Shown here piece after piece: positions 18,478 through 28,441 of a stretch of 64,000 bases of DNA; the stretch's first letter is position 1; each line of letters opens with the position of its first letter. The DNA lies in NCBI GenBank assembly GCA_024688885.1, contig JAILDV010000053.1, forward strand, positions 36,988 to 100,987, written 5' to 3'. The position numbers and the translations under genes were made by a program. The notes below the pieces were generated by a model, which ran no database searches, was not told the DNA's origin, and saw only the letters and a program-made list of their open reading frames with translations. This DNA comes from Bacteroidaceae bacterium. GTDB lineage: Bacteria; Bacteroidota; Bacteroidia; Bacteroidales; Bacteroidaceae.

Positions 18478-18996
18478 TCAATTATCCTTATACCATTCAG
18501 CATACATGATGTAATGCTTGGCAATTCCAATGTTGAGTTCCTTCGCCTGTTCGGGATCCACCTTCTTGATGAATTTTGCCGGCACACCACCCCACATCTC
18601 TCCGTCACCCACCTGTGTGCCCTTCAACACCAAGGCACCTGCTGCAATAATCGCGCCCTCGCCTATCACGGCATCATCAAGCACTGTCGCACCCATGCCA
18701 ATCAGAGCACCACTCTTCACTGTGCAGCCATGCAAGGTCACGTTGTGTCCGATGGTCACATCGTCACCAATCTCAATCGCTGCTTTCTTATATAAAGTAT
18801 GCAGACATGACCCATCCTGTATGTTCACGCGGTTACCTATCTTGATGTAGTTCACATCACCACGCACCACCGCATTAAACCACACCGTACATTGGTCGCC
18901 CATCTGCACATCGCCCACAATTGTGGCGTTCTCGCTGAAATAGCAGCCCTCGCCCCATTTGGGAGTCAAGCCGCACACTGTCTTGATTAAAGCCAT
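18478..18996 (-). CDS. Gamma-carbonic anhydrase-like hexapeptide-repeat protein
   Basis: 172 aa left-handed beta-helix protein with repeated I/V-G hexapeptides (TIVGDVQMGDQCTVWFNAVV, IEIGDDVTIGHNVTLHG, AVIGEGAIIAAGALV). The RGD in VVRGDVNYI, NIQDGSCLH and GHNVTLHG supply the RxD...H...HxxxxH zinc pattern of the YrdA/CaiE/PaaY group. These cytoplasmic proteins trimerise around metal; some hydrate CO2, others have no proven activity. It follows GH36 by 43 bp on the same strand and is probably cotranscribed, though a functional link is not obvious. The C-terminal helix (EQAKELNIGIAKHYIMYAEW) is typical. Confidence 0.9.
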   Translation of the reverse strand: MALIKTVCGLTPKWGEGCYFSENATIVGDVQMGDQCTVWFNAVVRGDVNYIKIGNRVNIQDGSCLHTLYKKAAIEIGDDVTIGHNVTLHGCTVKSGALIGMGATVLDDAVIGEGAIIAAGALVLKGTQVGDGEMWGGVPAKFIKKVDPEQAKELNIGIAKHYIMYAEWYKDN

Positions 18997-19039
18997 TCTT
19001 ATTTACAATTTGACAATTTACGATTAATTGTTTAGGGGT

Positions 19040-21196
19040 TTAGATTTTCCGCAAGCGAATCACCCTGCTGGCGAACTGTCCGCCCATCGTCGCTTCGATG
19101 CCCGTCTCCATTAGGAACTTACCCGAGAAAGTCTTGCCTTCAAAGTTGCGCCTTCTTTCCGCCCCCTCAAACTCATTGAGGCGGTAGGTCGCATCAGGGT
19201 CAAGACCTGCCATATGCCAACGGGGAGTTTCCAAACCGATGTAGTTCTCAAACTTATAACAAAAGAACACAGCCTCGTTCTTGTCCTCACTCACAAACAT
19301 CTCACTACAGAAACCCTGATTCTCGTAAGGTGAAAGCAGACGATAGAGGTCACCTTGCTGCACAAGAGGACGAATCTCCTTGTAGAATGCCACTGCCTTC
19401 TTCGCGTAGGCACGCTCCTGCTCATTTAAGTCACTGGGCTTCATCTCCATGCCCAGACGCCCTGTCATCGCCACATCGAAGCGGAACTTCAACGGAATTA
19501 CACGTCCCGTCTGGTGGTTAGGCGAGGCGCTCACGTGCTGAGCCATCGCCATCGGAGGGAAGAAGTGGCTGGTGCCCCATTGAATGAAGAGTCGCTGCTG
19601 GGCATCAGTGTCATCACTTACCCAAAACTCATCGAAATAGGGCAAAGCACCCCAGTTTACACGACCGCCGCCGCTTGAACAGAGCTGAATGACAAGGTCG
19701 GGATGAGCCTTGCGAATACGCTCCAATGCGCTGCGCAATCCCAGATGATAATCCACGAAGAGGTGGCTCTGCTTATCTGCTGTCAGATAGCTGCTACCGA
19801 AGTTCTGCATAGACATGTTGCAGTCCCATTTGATATAGTGCAGCGTCGGGTTCTCCTTCACCAAATTGTCCACGATGCCCACTACAAAGTCCTGCACTTT
19901 AGGGTTCGAGAGATCGAGCACCAGCTGTGTGCCTCCACGCCCTTTCGCCAATTCTCGGGTAGGATGTGCCACCACCCAATCAGGATGCGCCTCAAAGAGT
20001 TCGCTCTTGCTGTTGGTCATTTCGGGTTCTATCCAAATGCCGAACTTCAAACCACGGTTCTCAGCAGCCTTCACCAAGGCAGGAATGCCGTTAGGCAGTT
20101 TTTGTGTATCAGTCACCCAGTCGCCCAAGCCCTGTGTATCATCGGTGCGTCGATACTTACGCCCGAACCAACCATCATCCACAACGAACAATTCACCACC
20201 CAACTCCTTGATGCCATCCATCATCTGTTCGCACACCTCTTGATTCACGTTCATATAGACGCCTTCCCATGAGTTCAGCAAAATCTCGCGCAGAACATGT
20301 CCATTGTGCAGCTGCACGTTGCGGCCCCATCGGTGGAAAGCCCGACTCACGCCACCCTTACCCTCATTGCTGAAGGTCAATGCCAGTTCTGGGGTCGTAA
20401 AGGTTTCGCCAGATTTCAACGTATAGGCTGTATGCAAATCATCAATACCAGCCAAAAGTGTATGTCTGTTCTTGCCACGCGTCTCGATGCGAAGTTTGTA
20501 GTTGCCCGTCCAACAAAGGGCAGCACCCACCACACGCCCACAGTTCTCTTGCGGCTTGCCGTCGAGAGAAATCATGACTTCTGCACGGTCATCCATTGCT
20601 GTGCGCACTCCATCATGATTCACAATGGTTTTCAAGCCAGCCGTCAGCGGCTCTTCAGTCATGCCTGCCTCCTGTCCCCATGCTCCATGAAAATGAGTAA
20701 GCCAGGCACCCTCTTGACGGAACGTCATCACACCGCTGGCATACTGCTCCATCTTGACAGGCTTCTTTTCACCATTGCGAATCACCGACCATGTCACAAT
20801 CACATCGCTCTTATCGTCAGCACGGTAATACAAATCCACAAAAAAATCATACGTCTTGTCTTTCAGCGACACAATTGTTTCATTGCCCCATTGCTGGCAA
20901 CCCGTCACCACCAATTCCGTGGTCATATTACCATCGGCATGCGTCACGCTCAGCGCCGTCTCGTCGAAACTATTGCGACCAAAAGCAGGATAGGCATCTC
21001 CATTCAGACCTGAGGCATCATACACCTCATGCGCATGTTCCGGCTTGATACGAGAACCATAATACTGGATACGTGGCGTCTGGCCCTCGTTCACAGCGAG
21101 CATCAACGTCGTCTTGGGCGTGTTCACAAACACGTCTTTGGCACTGGCAACCTGACACATGGTCAAGGTAAGGACGAAAAGAACTAATTGTCTCAT
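19040..21196 (-). CDS. GH36 alpha-galactosidase
   Basis: 718 aa. Signal peptide MRQLVLFVLTLTMCQVASA. N-terminal beta-supersandwich to about 290; TIM barrel about 295-620. Landmarks: NSWEGVYMNVNQE, FVVDDGWFG, GIWIEPEMTN, YIKWDCNMSMQNFGSSY (nucleophile Asp in WDCN, about 456) and FWVSDDTDAQQRL (acid/base Asp, about 530). Family enzymes hydrolyse alpha-1,6-galactose of raffinose-type sugars and galactomannan. The signal peptide places it in the periplasm; there is no sorting-like tail. Its transcript starts at a good two-box promoter and probably includes the gamma-carbonic-anhydrase-like gene. Confidence 0.95.
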   Translation of the reverse strand: MRQLVLFVLTLTMCQVASAKDVFVNTPKTTLMLAVNEGQTPRIQYYGSRIKPEHAHEVYDASGLNGDAYPAFGRNSFDETALSVTHADGNMTTELVVTGCQQWGNETIVSLKDKTYDFFVDLYYRADDKSDVIVTWSVIRNGEKKPVKMEQYASGVMTFRQEGAWLTHFHGAWGQEAGMTEEPLTAGLKTIVNHDGVRTAMDDRAEVMISLDGKPQENCGRVVGAALCWTGNYKLRIETRGKNRHTLLAGIDDLHTAYTLKSGETFTTPELALTFSNEGKGGVSRAFHRWGRNVQLHNGHVLREILLNSWEGVYMNVNQEVCEQMMDGIKELGGELFVVDDGWFGRKYRRTDDTQGLGDWVTDTQKLPNGIPALVKAAENRGLKFGIWIEPEMTNSKSELFEAHPDWVVAHPTRELAKGRGGTQLVLDLSNPKVQDFVVGIVDNLVKENPTLHYIKWDCNMSMQNFGSSYLTADKQSHLFVDYHLGLRSALERIRKAHPDLVIQLCSSGGGRVNWGALPYFDEFWVSDDTDAQQRLFIQWGTSHFFPPMAMAQHVSASPNHQTGRVIPLKFRFDVAMTGRLGMEMKPSDLNEQERAYAKKAVAFYKEIRPLVQQGDLYRLLSPYENQGFCSEMFVSEDKNEAVFFCYKFENYIGLETPRWHMAGLDPDATYRLNEFEGAERRRNFEGKTFSGKFLMETGIEATMGGQFASRVIRLRKI

Positions 21197-21272
21197 TGGG
21201 CAAGAATAGTATTTTTGTGAGTGAATAATTGGTATTAACCACAGAATCTCTGCAAGACTCCATTTGTGACTA

Positions 21273-21305
21273 CAAAGTTACGAATAAAAATTCCCCACCA
21301 CCAAA
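21273..21305 (-). promoter_or_regulatory. Two-box promoter for GH36 transcript
   Basis: Minus strand TTTG (21302-21305), a 21-bp spacer, then TAACTTTG (21273-21280). It predicts a 5' UTR of about 70 nt. Confidence 0.65.
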
Positions 21306-21388
21306 ATATCGGGCAAAAATTTACTTTTGTGTAGATTACTTAACTTTGGAAAGTTAAAAATGAAGTGAAAATGGGAGTGAAAGCATTT

Positions 21389-21577
21389 ACTCAACGTTCT
21401 GAAGTTATCGCTGCGCTCGAAGTAATCGAAGTTAAAGGAGTTAACGACGATACCTGGCAGTGAGAAAATCATCAGATAAATGTACGATGAGTTTGCCAAC
21501 TGTCAATTGTCAACTAAGCGCAGCGCTCACTTCGGTAACTTCATTTACTTCAAATAAATTAAACTTGCGAACCTTTA
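21389..21577 (+). repeat. Composite inverted-end repeat, copy 3
   Basis: TCAACGTTCTGAAGTTATCGC at the left, then GAGTTAACGACGATACCTGG, a heptad core (AACTGTCAATTGTCAAC) and the right end GCGCAGCGCTCACTTCGGTAAC. Left (GAAGTTATCGCTGCGCTCGAAG) and right ends are imperfect inverted repeats. It lies directly upstream of the ATP synthase promoter. With the two promoters it accounts for most of the 467-bp GH36-atpD gap. Confidence 0.75.
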
Positions 21578-21607
21578 GACGGAGTCAATCTTAAATTATC
21601 TAAAAAA

Positions 21608-21639
21608 ATTGTTCGATAATATGATTTTACTTATATTTG
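21608..21639 (+). promoter_or_regulatory. ATP synthase operon promoter
   Basis: ATTG at 21608-21611, a 20-bp spacer and TATATTTG at 21632-21639, close to the Bacteroidota -33/-7 consensus. Predicted leader to atpD is under 20 nt. Confidence 0.65.
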
Positions 21640-21654
21640 CATTCGAAAATGTGA

Positions 21655-23175
<1,521 letters not shown>

Positions 23176-23179
23176 GGGT

Positions 23180-23425
23180 ATGCATCTACAAATCATCACA
23201 CCTACAGGCACACAATACGAGGGGGAAGTGAAGCGTTTCCAGTTCACCTCGGCAACGGGACTTATGGAGTTCTTGCCAGGTCATGCACCGATGATAGCGG
23301 AGCTGAAGGAGGGGAGCATTCACACGGAAAGTGAAGCGATCAATTGCGGCAATGGTGTGGTGAGGATTGAGAATGACGAAATAAAAGTGGTATGTGAGCC
23401 AGCCCGTCAGCTGGATGAATCATAA
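23180..23425 (+). CDS. atpC: F1Fo ATP synthase subunit epsilon
   Basis: 81 aa, the short form of epsilon: only the N-terminal beta-sandwich (MHLQIITPTGTQYEGEVKRF ... LMEFLPGHAPMIAELKEGS) is present. The helical C-terminal regulatory hairpin of E. coli epsilon is absent, as is common in Bacteroidota. Four bases after atpD and four bases before atpB. It connects the rotor to F1. Confidence 0.95.
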   Translation: MHLQIITPTGTQYEGEVKRFQFTSATGLMEFLPGHAPMIAELKEGSIHTESEAINCGNGVVRIENDEIKVVCEPARQLDES

Positions 23426-23429
23426 AGGC

Positions 23430-24434
23430 ATGGTTAAAAGACTGCTTGTATATATAATATGTGCATTGGCTTTCGCCGCACCCATCAGAGCGGAGGAGGA
23501 AGAGCTGGATGTGTCCAAGCTCATCTTCGAGCATTTGGGTGACAGCTACGAGTGGCACATCACGAAGGGGGCAGTCATTCCCCTACCCTGCATTCTCATC
23601 GGAGAGGGGGGCGTGGACGTGTTCATGTCGGACAAGCTGGAGCATGGAGCGACCTATAAGGGATACCATATCGCCGAGGAGGGTGACCATGAGGGAAAGA
23701 TTGTGAATGCAGCTGGTGAACGACCCTTCGACATCAGCATCACAAAGAATGTGCTGGAGCTGTTCATTGTGTGCACCTTGCTTTGTTCTGTGGTGTTAGG
23801 CTTGGCACGATGGTACAGGAAGAATGGCTACAAGAAAGCCCCAGGTGGCTTTGTAGGCATGATGGAGGCAGTCATTGATTTCATAGACAAGGATGTAGCA
23901 AAAGAGAGCATCGGACATGGGTATGAGAAGTTCTCTCCCTATCTGATGACGGTGTTCCTCTTCATCTTGACCAGCAACCTCTTAGGGCTCATTCCCGTCT
24001 TCCCCGGCGGAGCGAACCTGACAGGCAACATCGCTGTGACACTGACGTGTGCTGTCACAGCATTCATCGCCATCAACTGCTTTGCGCCAAAGGGGTACTA
24101 CAAAAGCATCTTCTGGCCAGACGTGCCCATCTTCCTCAAGGCACCGCTGCCCATCATGCCAACCATCGAGTTCATCGGGGTCTTCACAAAACCCTTCTCG
24201 CTGACCGTCCGTCTCTTTGCCAACATCATGGCAGGACACATCATCATCCTCGCTTTGACCAGTGTGGTGTTTGTGACGGCAAAGATGGGCACCGCCATGT
24301 GCGCCTCGATGACGGCTGTGAGCGTCCTTTTCTGCATCTTCATGAATTGCCTCGAACTACTCGTGGCGTTCATCCAAGCATATGTATTCACCATCCTCAC
24401 CGCCAACTTCATAGGATTGGCGCACGATGAATAA
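23430..24434 (+). CDS. atpB: F1Fo ATP synthase subunit a
   Basis: 334 aa from ATG 23430. The ORF track start at 23394 lies inside atpC. The N-terminus is a signal-like segment (MVKRLLVYIICALAFAAPIRA) and an extended periplasmic domain rich in E/D (to about 105), typical of Bacteroidota subunit a. The membrane domain follows (PYLMTVFLFILTSNLLGLIP; essential Arg in FSLTVRLFANIMAGH; LLVAFIQAYVFTILTANFIG). It forms the proton half-channels against the c-ring. No separate atpI-like gene lies between atpC and this gene. Confidence 0.96.
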   Translation: MVKRLLVYIICALAFAAPIRAEEEELDVSKLIFEHLGDSYEWHITKGAVIPLPCILIGEGGVDVFMSDKLEHGATYKGYHIAEEGDHEGKIVNAAGERPFDISITKNVLELFIVCTLLCSVVLGLARWYRKNGYKKAPGGFVGMMEAVIDFIDKDVAKESIGHGYEKFSPYLMTVFLFILTSNLLGLIPVFPGGANLTGNIAVTLTCAVTAFIAINCFAPKGYYKSIFWPDVPIFLKAPLPIMPTIEFIGVFTKPFSLTVRLFANIMAGHIIILALTSVVFVTAKMGTAMCASMTAVSVLFCIFMNCLELLVAFIQAYVFTILTANFIGLAHDE

Positions 24435-24460
24435 ATAAACCAAGAACAATAAAACTGTAA

Positions 24461-24730
<270 letters not shown>

Positions 24731-24741
24731 GTTTCAAAAGA

Positions 24742-24797
24742 ACTAGCATTACTAGAAAAGACTAGCATCACTAGAAAAGACTAGTATATCTAGCTAA
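24742..24797 (+). repeat. ACTAG-type short tandem repeat between atpE and atpF
   Basis: Units of about 19 bp (ACTAGCATTACTAGAAAAG, ACTAGCATCACTAGAAAAG, then a degenerate ACTAGTATATCTAGCTAAAAG) run in tandem and fill the atpE-atpF spacer. CTAG is rare elsewhere in the window. The units are partly self-complementary. Confidence 0.7.
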
Positions 24798-24807
24798 AAG
24801 AAAAAAG

Positions 24808-25293
24808 ATGAATCCACTCATACCAGACCCGGGGTTGCTCTTCTGGATGGTACTCTCCTTCGGTGTGGTGTTCTTCCTGCTGGCGAAGTTCGGCTTCCCG
24901 GTCATCGTGAAGGCCATCAACGAGCGTAAGGAGTTCATCGAGATGTCGCTCCTCTCTGCCAAGCAAGCCAACGAAAAGTTAGCAAGCATCCAAGCAGAGG
25001 GTGAGAAGTTGTTGGCTGATGCCAAGGCACAACAGAAAGACATCATCGCCAGTGCCATGCAGGAAAAGAAACAGATTGTGCAGGCCGCACAGGACGAAGC
25101 GCAAGCCGCTGCCGACCAAATGATTGAGGAAGCACGGCTGAGCATTCAGGTGGAGAAGGAACGAGCCTTGCAAGACGTGCGGCAAGAGGTGGCAAGCCTC
25201 GCCCTCGACATTGCAGAGAAGGTAATTGGTGAACGGATGAAGGACGATGCCATTCAGAAAAAGGCCATCGAGCAACTCATTGACAAGCTCTGA
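24808..25293 (+). CDS. atpF: F1Fo ATP synthase subunit b
   Basis: 161 aa. One N-terminal transmembrane helix (GLLFWMVLSFGVVFFLLAKF), then a long charged coiled coil (AKQANEKLASIQAEGEKLLA to the end) that forms the peripheral stalk. Normal length and place between c and delta. Confidence 0.96.
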   Translation: MNPLIPDPGLLFWMVLSFGVVFFLLAKFGFPVIVKAINERKEFIEMSLLSAKQANEKLASIQAEGEKLLADAKAQQKDIIASAMQEKKQIVQAAQDEAQAAADQMIEEARLSIQVEKERALQDVRQEVASLALDIAEKVIGERMKDDAIQKKAIEQLIDKL

Positions 25294-25317
25294 GCCCGCA
25301 ACTTTCATTTTTCGCCA

Positions 25318-25332
25318 TTCAACTGTCAACTA
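25318..25332 (+). repeat. Minimal heptad repeat between atpF and atpH
   Basis: TTCAACTGTCAACTA: two heptads (CAACTGT, CAACT) in the 43-bp spacer, the smallest seed of the family seen in the operon. Confidence 0.5.
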
Positions 25333-25336
25333 AAAC

Positions 25337-25885
25337 ATGATGAACGGAAGTATTGCCAAACGGTATGCCACAGCCTTGTACGAAGAGGCGAAGGCGCAGT
25401 TCGTAGATCAACAAATCTATGAACACCTCGGCATGCTCCATACCACCATGAAAGCGGAGCCCGACTTGCAGATGGCGCTCATCAATCCCCGTGTCACGGC
25501 AGAGAAGAAGTACATGCTGCTCCTGTTGGCATCGGGACTTGACCCTGAAGCCGACACGCTATACACACGATTTCTTCGCCTTTTGCTGAAAAACCACCGC
25601 GAGAACCAGTTGCGCATCATCATCTTTGTCTATCGCGACATGTATAGAGAGCATCATGGCATTGACCGCGTGGTGTTTGAAACGGCAGTAGCAGTCGATG
25701 ACACCATCGTTAACCACTTGACCGAGCGTATCAAGGCACATCGGCATCGCGAAGTGGAATGTGTACACAAGGTCAATCCCAACCTCATCGGTGGTTTCCG
25801 GCTCCGCATCGGTGACCGCCACTATGATTATAGTTACAGACATCAACTTGAAAAGATTAGGAAAGAATTATGTCCGACCCCATAA
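25337..25885 (+). CDS. atpH: F1Fo ATP synthase subunit delta
   Basis: 182 aa OSCP/delta protein: N-terminal helical bundle ([38 protein letters not shown]) and C-terminal [20 protein letters not shown] with [13 protein letters not shown]. It caps F1 and joins it to the stalk. Two in-frame ATGs (25337, 25340) are possible. The end overlaps atpA by 16 bp. Confidence 0.95.
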   Translation: MMNGSIAKRYATALYEEAKAQFVDQQIYEHLGMLHTTMKAEPDLQMALINPRVTAEKKYMLLLLASGLDPEADTLYTRFLRLLLKNHRENQLRIIIFVYRDMYREHHGIDRVVFETAVAVDDTIVNHLTERIKAHRHREVECVHKVNPNLIGGFRLRIGDRHYDYSYRHQLEKIRKELCPTP

Positions 25886-27456
25886 AAGTAAGTGAAGTGA
25901 CAGCGATGCTGCGTCAGCAACTCGCTGACATCGACAACGAAGAGAACACCCTCGGTAACGAAACCGAGGTGGGTACCGTACTGACAGTCAGTGACGGTGT
26001 GGTTCGTGCCTACGGACTCCGCAATGCAGAAGCGGGCGAACTCCTCCAGTTCGACAATGGCATGGAAGCCATCGTGATGAACCTTGAGGAAGACAATGTG
26101 GGCGCCGTGTTGCTCGGTCCTACCGACAATATCGAGGAGGGCGACATCGTGAAACGTACGGGACGCATCGCCTCCATCGCTGTGAGTGAAGGGATGGTGG
26201 GACGTGTGGTTGACACCCTCGGACATCCTATTGACGGACAGGGTGCCATCACGGGAGAGACCTTTGACATGCCACTGGAGCGCAAAGCCCCTGGCGTCAT
26301 CTTCCGTCAACCCGTGAACGAGCCGTTACAGACAGGACTCAAAGCGGTGGACGCCATGATTCCGATTGGCAGAGGACAACGAGAACTCATCATCGGTGAC
26401 CGTCAGACAGGTAAGACAGCCATTGCCATCGACACCATCATCAACCAGCGTGCCAACTACGAGGCTGGGAAACCCGTCTATTGCATCTATGTGGCGATTG
26501 GACAGAAAGGCTCCACCGTTGCCACTATTGTCAACACGCTTCGTCAAAAGGGGGCGATGGACTACACCATCGTCGTGTCCGCCACTGCCAGCGACCCTGC
26601 AGCTATGCAATATTACGCACCATTTGCCGGTGCGGCGATTGGCGAATATTTCCGAGACACAGGACGTCACGCCCTTGTGGTGTATGATGACCTTTCCAAA
26701 CAAGCCGTCGCCTACCGTGAGGTGTCGCTGATTCTGAAACGTCCTTCAGGTCGTGAAGCCTATCCTGGCGACATCTTCTATCTCCACTCCCGTCTGCTCG
26801 AACGATCCGCCAAGATCATTGCCCAACAAGAAGTGGCTGAGCAGATGAATGACTTGCCAGACAGCCTCAAGGGAAAAGTGCGTGGTGGTGGTTCACTCAC
26901 AGCATTACCTATCATTGAGACACAGGCTGGTGATGTGTCGGCATACATCCCCACCAATGTCATCTCCATTACAGATGGACAGATATTCCTCGAGACAGAC
27001 CTCTTCAACCAAGGTGTCCGTCCTGCCATCAACGTCGGCATCTCAGTCTCACGTGTAGGTGGCAACGCCCAATTGAAAGCCATGAAGAAAGTGGCAGGTA
27101 CGTTGAAGATAGATCAGGCCCAGTATCGTGAACTGGAATCTTTCTCCAAGTTTGGCAGCGACATGGATCCTGTCACCGCTTTCACCATTGATAAAGGTCG
27201 CAAGAATGCCCAACTGCTCATTCAAAAGCAGTATCAACCCATGCCCGTGGAGGAGCAGATTGCCATTCTCTATTGTGGCACACACGGATTGTTGCGTGAC
27301 ATCCCTGTTGAGAAGTCACGTGAATTTGAGGCAGCCTTCCTCGATTTGCTTCGCACCACCCATCAAGAGGATGTGCTCACAGCACTTCGTGCAGGCAAGA
27401 TTGATGACAAAATCACCACCATCATCGAACAAACTGCCGCCACCATCAAATTGTAA
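25870..27456 (+). CDS. atpA: F1Fo ATP synthase subunit alpha
   Basis: 528 aa. N-terminal barrel ([20 protein letters not shown]), Walker [32 protein letters not shown] and the arginine-finger region [10 protein letters not shown]. Non-catalytic nucleotide-binding subunit of F1. Full length. Start overlaps the end of atpH. Confidence 0.98.
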   Translation: MSDPIKVSEVTAMLRQQLADIDNEENTLGNETEVGTVLTVSDGVVRAYGLRNAEAGELLQFDNGMEAIVMNLEEDNVGAVLLGPTDNIEEGDIVKRTGRIASIAVSEGMVGRVVDTLGHPIDGQGAITGETFDMPLERKAPGVIFRQPVNEPLQTGLKAVDAMIPIGRGQRELIIGDRQTGKTAIAIDTIINQRANYEAGKPVYCIYVAIGQKGSTVATIVNTLRQKGAMDYTIVVSATASDPAAMQYYAPFAGAAIGEYFRDTGRHALVVYDDLSKQAVAYREVSLILKRPSGREAYPGDIFYLHSRLLERSAKIIAQQEVAEQMNDLPDSLKGKVRGGGSLTALPIIETQAGDVSAYIPTNVISITDGQIFLETDLFNQGVRPAINVGISVSRVGGNAQLKAMKKVAGTLKIDQAQYRELESFSKFGSDMDPVTAFTIDKGRKNAQLLIQKQYQPMPVEEQIAILYCGTHGLLRDIPVEKSREFEAAFLDLLRTTHQEDVLTALRAGKIDDKITTIIEQTAATIKL

Positions 27457-27484
27457 ATTGTAAATAGAATAATTGTAAACCATC

Positions 27485-28441
27485 TTGGCTTCTCTCAAAG
27501 AAATAAAAAGTCGCATCGCGTCTGTCCGCAACACACAGAAAATCACCAGTGCCATGCGCATGGTGGCAAGCGCGAAACTCCATCACACACAAGGTATGAC
27601 GGAGGCATTCCTGCGGTATAAGGATGAACTGGAAAAGACAGTTGACAGTTTACAGTTGACAGTTGACAGTTCCATGCAGACAGATGACAGCTCCATGCAG
27701 ACAGATGACCCACAAGGCGCCAGCCAACTGTCAACTGTCAACTGTCAACTGTCAACTCTCCTAATTCCCATTTCTTCCAATAGCGGACTTTGTGGTGCGT
27801 TCAACAGCAACATTGCTAAAGCCACGATGCAACGTGTTCAGGAGTTAGAAGCACAAGGTAGGCAGGTCCAACTGTTGCCCATCGGTAAGAAGATTGCTCA
27901 TGAACTGAAAAAGACGAATAAAGACTTCAGTACAGACTTTGTGGACATGCTCGACAAGATAGAGAAGAGTAATGCCTATACAGATGTGGAGACTTTAGTA
28001 AGATGTGTGAATGGGCTCTACCAACGTGAGACAATTGATGACGTGGAATTCTTGTACCATCATTTCAAATCAATGGGCACACAAGTTATTCAAGTTGACA
28101 GTTTACAGTTGACAACTGACAATTCCATGCGGACTGATGACACACAAGTCGCCAGCCAACTATCAGCTGTCAACTATCAACTGTCAACTTATCTCACCGA
28201 GCCATCCCGCCAAGAACTGCTTGCCTCTCTTTTCCCTCGTCTGCTCAACGCCAAGGTTTATGGCATCATGCTTGATTCTCTCACCAGTGAGCATGCTGCA
28301 CGAATGTTGGCAATGCAAACAGCAGATGACAATGCCAACGACTTGCTCAAAGAACTGACATTACTTTACAACAAGACCCGTCAACAAAGCATCACCAACG
28401 AACTTATCGATATCATGTCGGGAAAAATTGGTGAACACTAA
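27485..28441 (+). CDS. atpG: F1Fo ATP synthase subunit gamma with two in-frame repeat insertions
   Basis: 318 aa central rotor subunit. It starts with TTG at 27485; the reading (M)ASLKEIKSRIASVRNTQKIT is the family N-terminus and no in-frame ATG fits. The conserved SSNSGLCGAFNSNIAK and the C-terminal helix (LTLLYNKTRQQSITNELIDI) are intact. Between ELEK and LLIP, and again after GTQVIQ, the sequence turns into CQLSTVN/SLQLTVD-type peptide encoded by two copies of a hairpin heptad element (27638-27757 and 28092-28190). Both replace or extend surface-loop regions (inference from family layout) and stay in frame. The stop overlaps the convergent GH30 stop by four bases. Confidence 0.93.
   Translation: MASLKEIKSRIASVRNTQKITSAMRMVASAKLHHTQGMTEAFLRYKDELEKTVDSLQLTVDSSMQTDDSSMQTDDPQGASQLSTVNCQLSTLLIPISSNSGLCGAFNSNIAKATMQRVQELEAQGRQVQLLPIGKKIAHELKKTNKDFSTDFVDMLDKIEKSNAYTDVETLVRCVNGLYQRETIDDVEFLYHHFKSMGTQVIQVDSLQLTTDNSMRTDDTQVASQLSAVNYQLSTYLTEPSRQELLASLFPRLLNAKVYGIMLDSLTSEHAARMLAMQTADDNANDLLKELTLLYNKTRQQSITNELIDIMSGKIGEH
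27638..27757 (+). repeat. Hairpin heptad element copy A inside atpG
   Basis: The left arm is (GTTGACA)n with one GTTTACA; the right arm is (AACTGTC)n, its inverted complement over about 32 bp with one mismatch. Between them lies a 21-bp unit in two tandem copies (TCCATGCAGACAGATGAC core), then CCCACAAGGCGCCAGCC. The variant GTTTACA sits where GTTGACA would give an in-frame TGA. Entire element is translated. Confidence 0.85.
28092..28190 (+). repeat. Hairpin heptad element copy B inside atpG
   Basis: Same architecture as copy A with more divergence: left arm AAGTTGACAGTTTACAGTTG, core CCATGCGGACTGATGAC and CACAAGTCGCCAGCC, right arm AACTATCAGCTGTCAACTAT. It has one core unit where copy A has two, and it again carries GTTTACA at the stop-avoiding position. 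Arms remain largely complementary. Confidence 0.85.
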
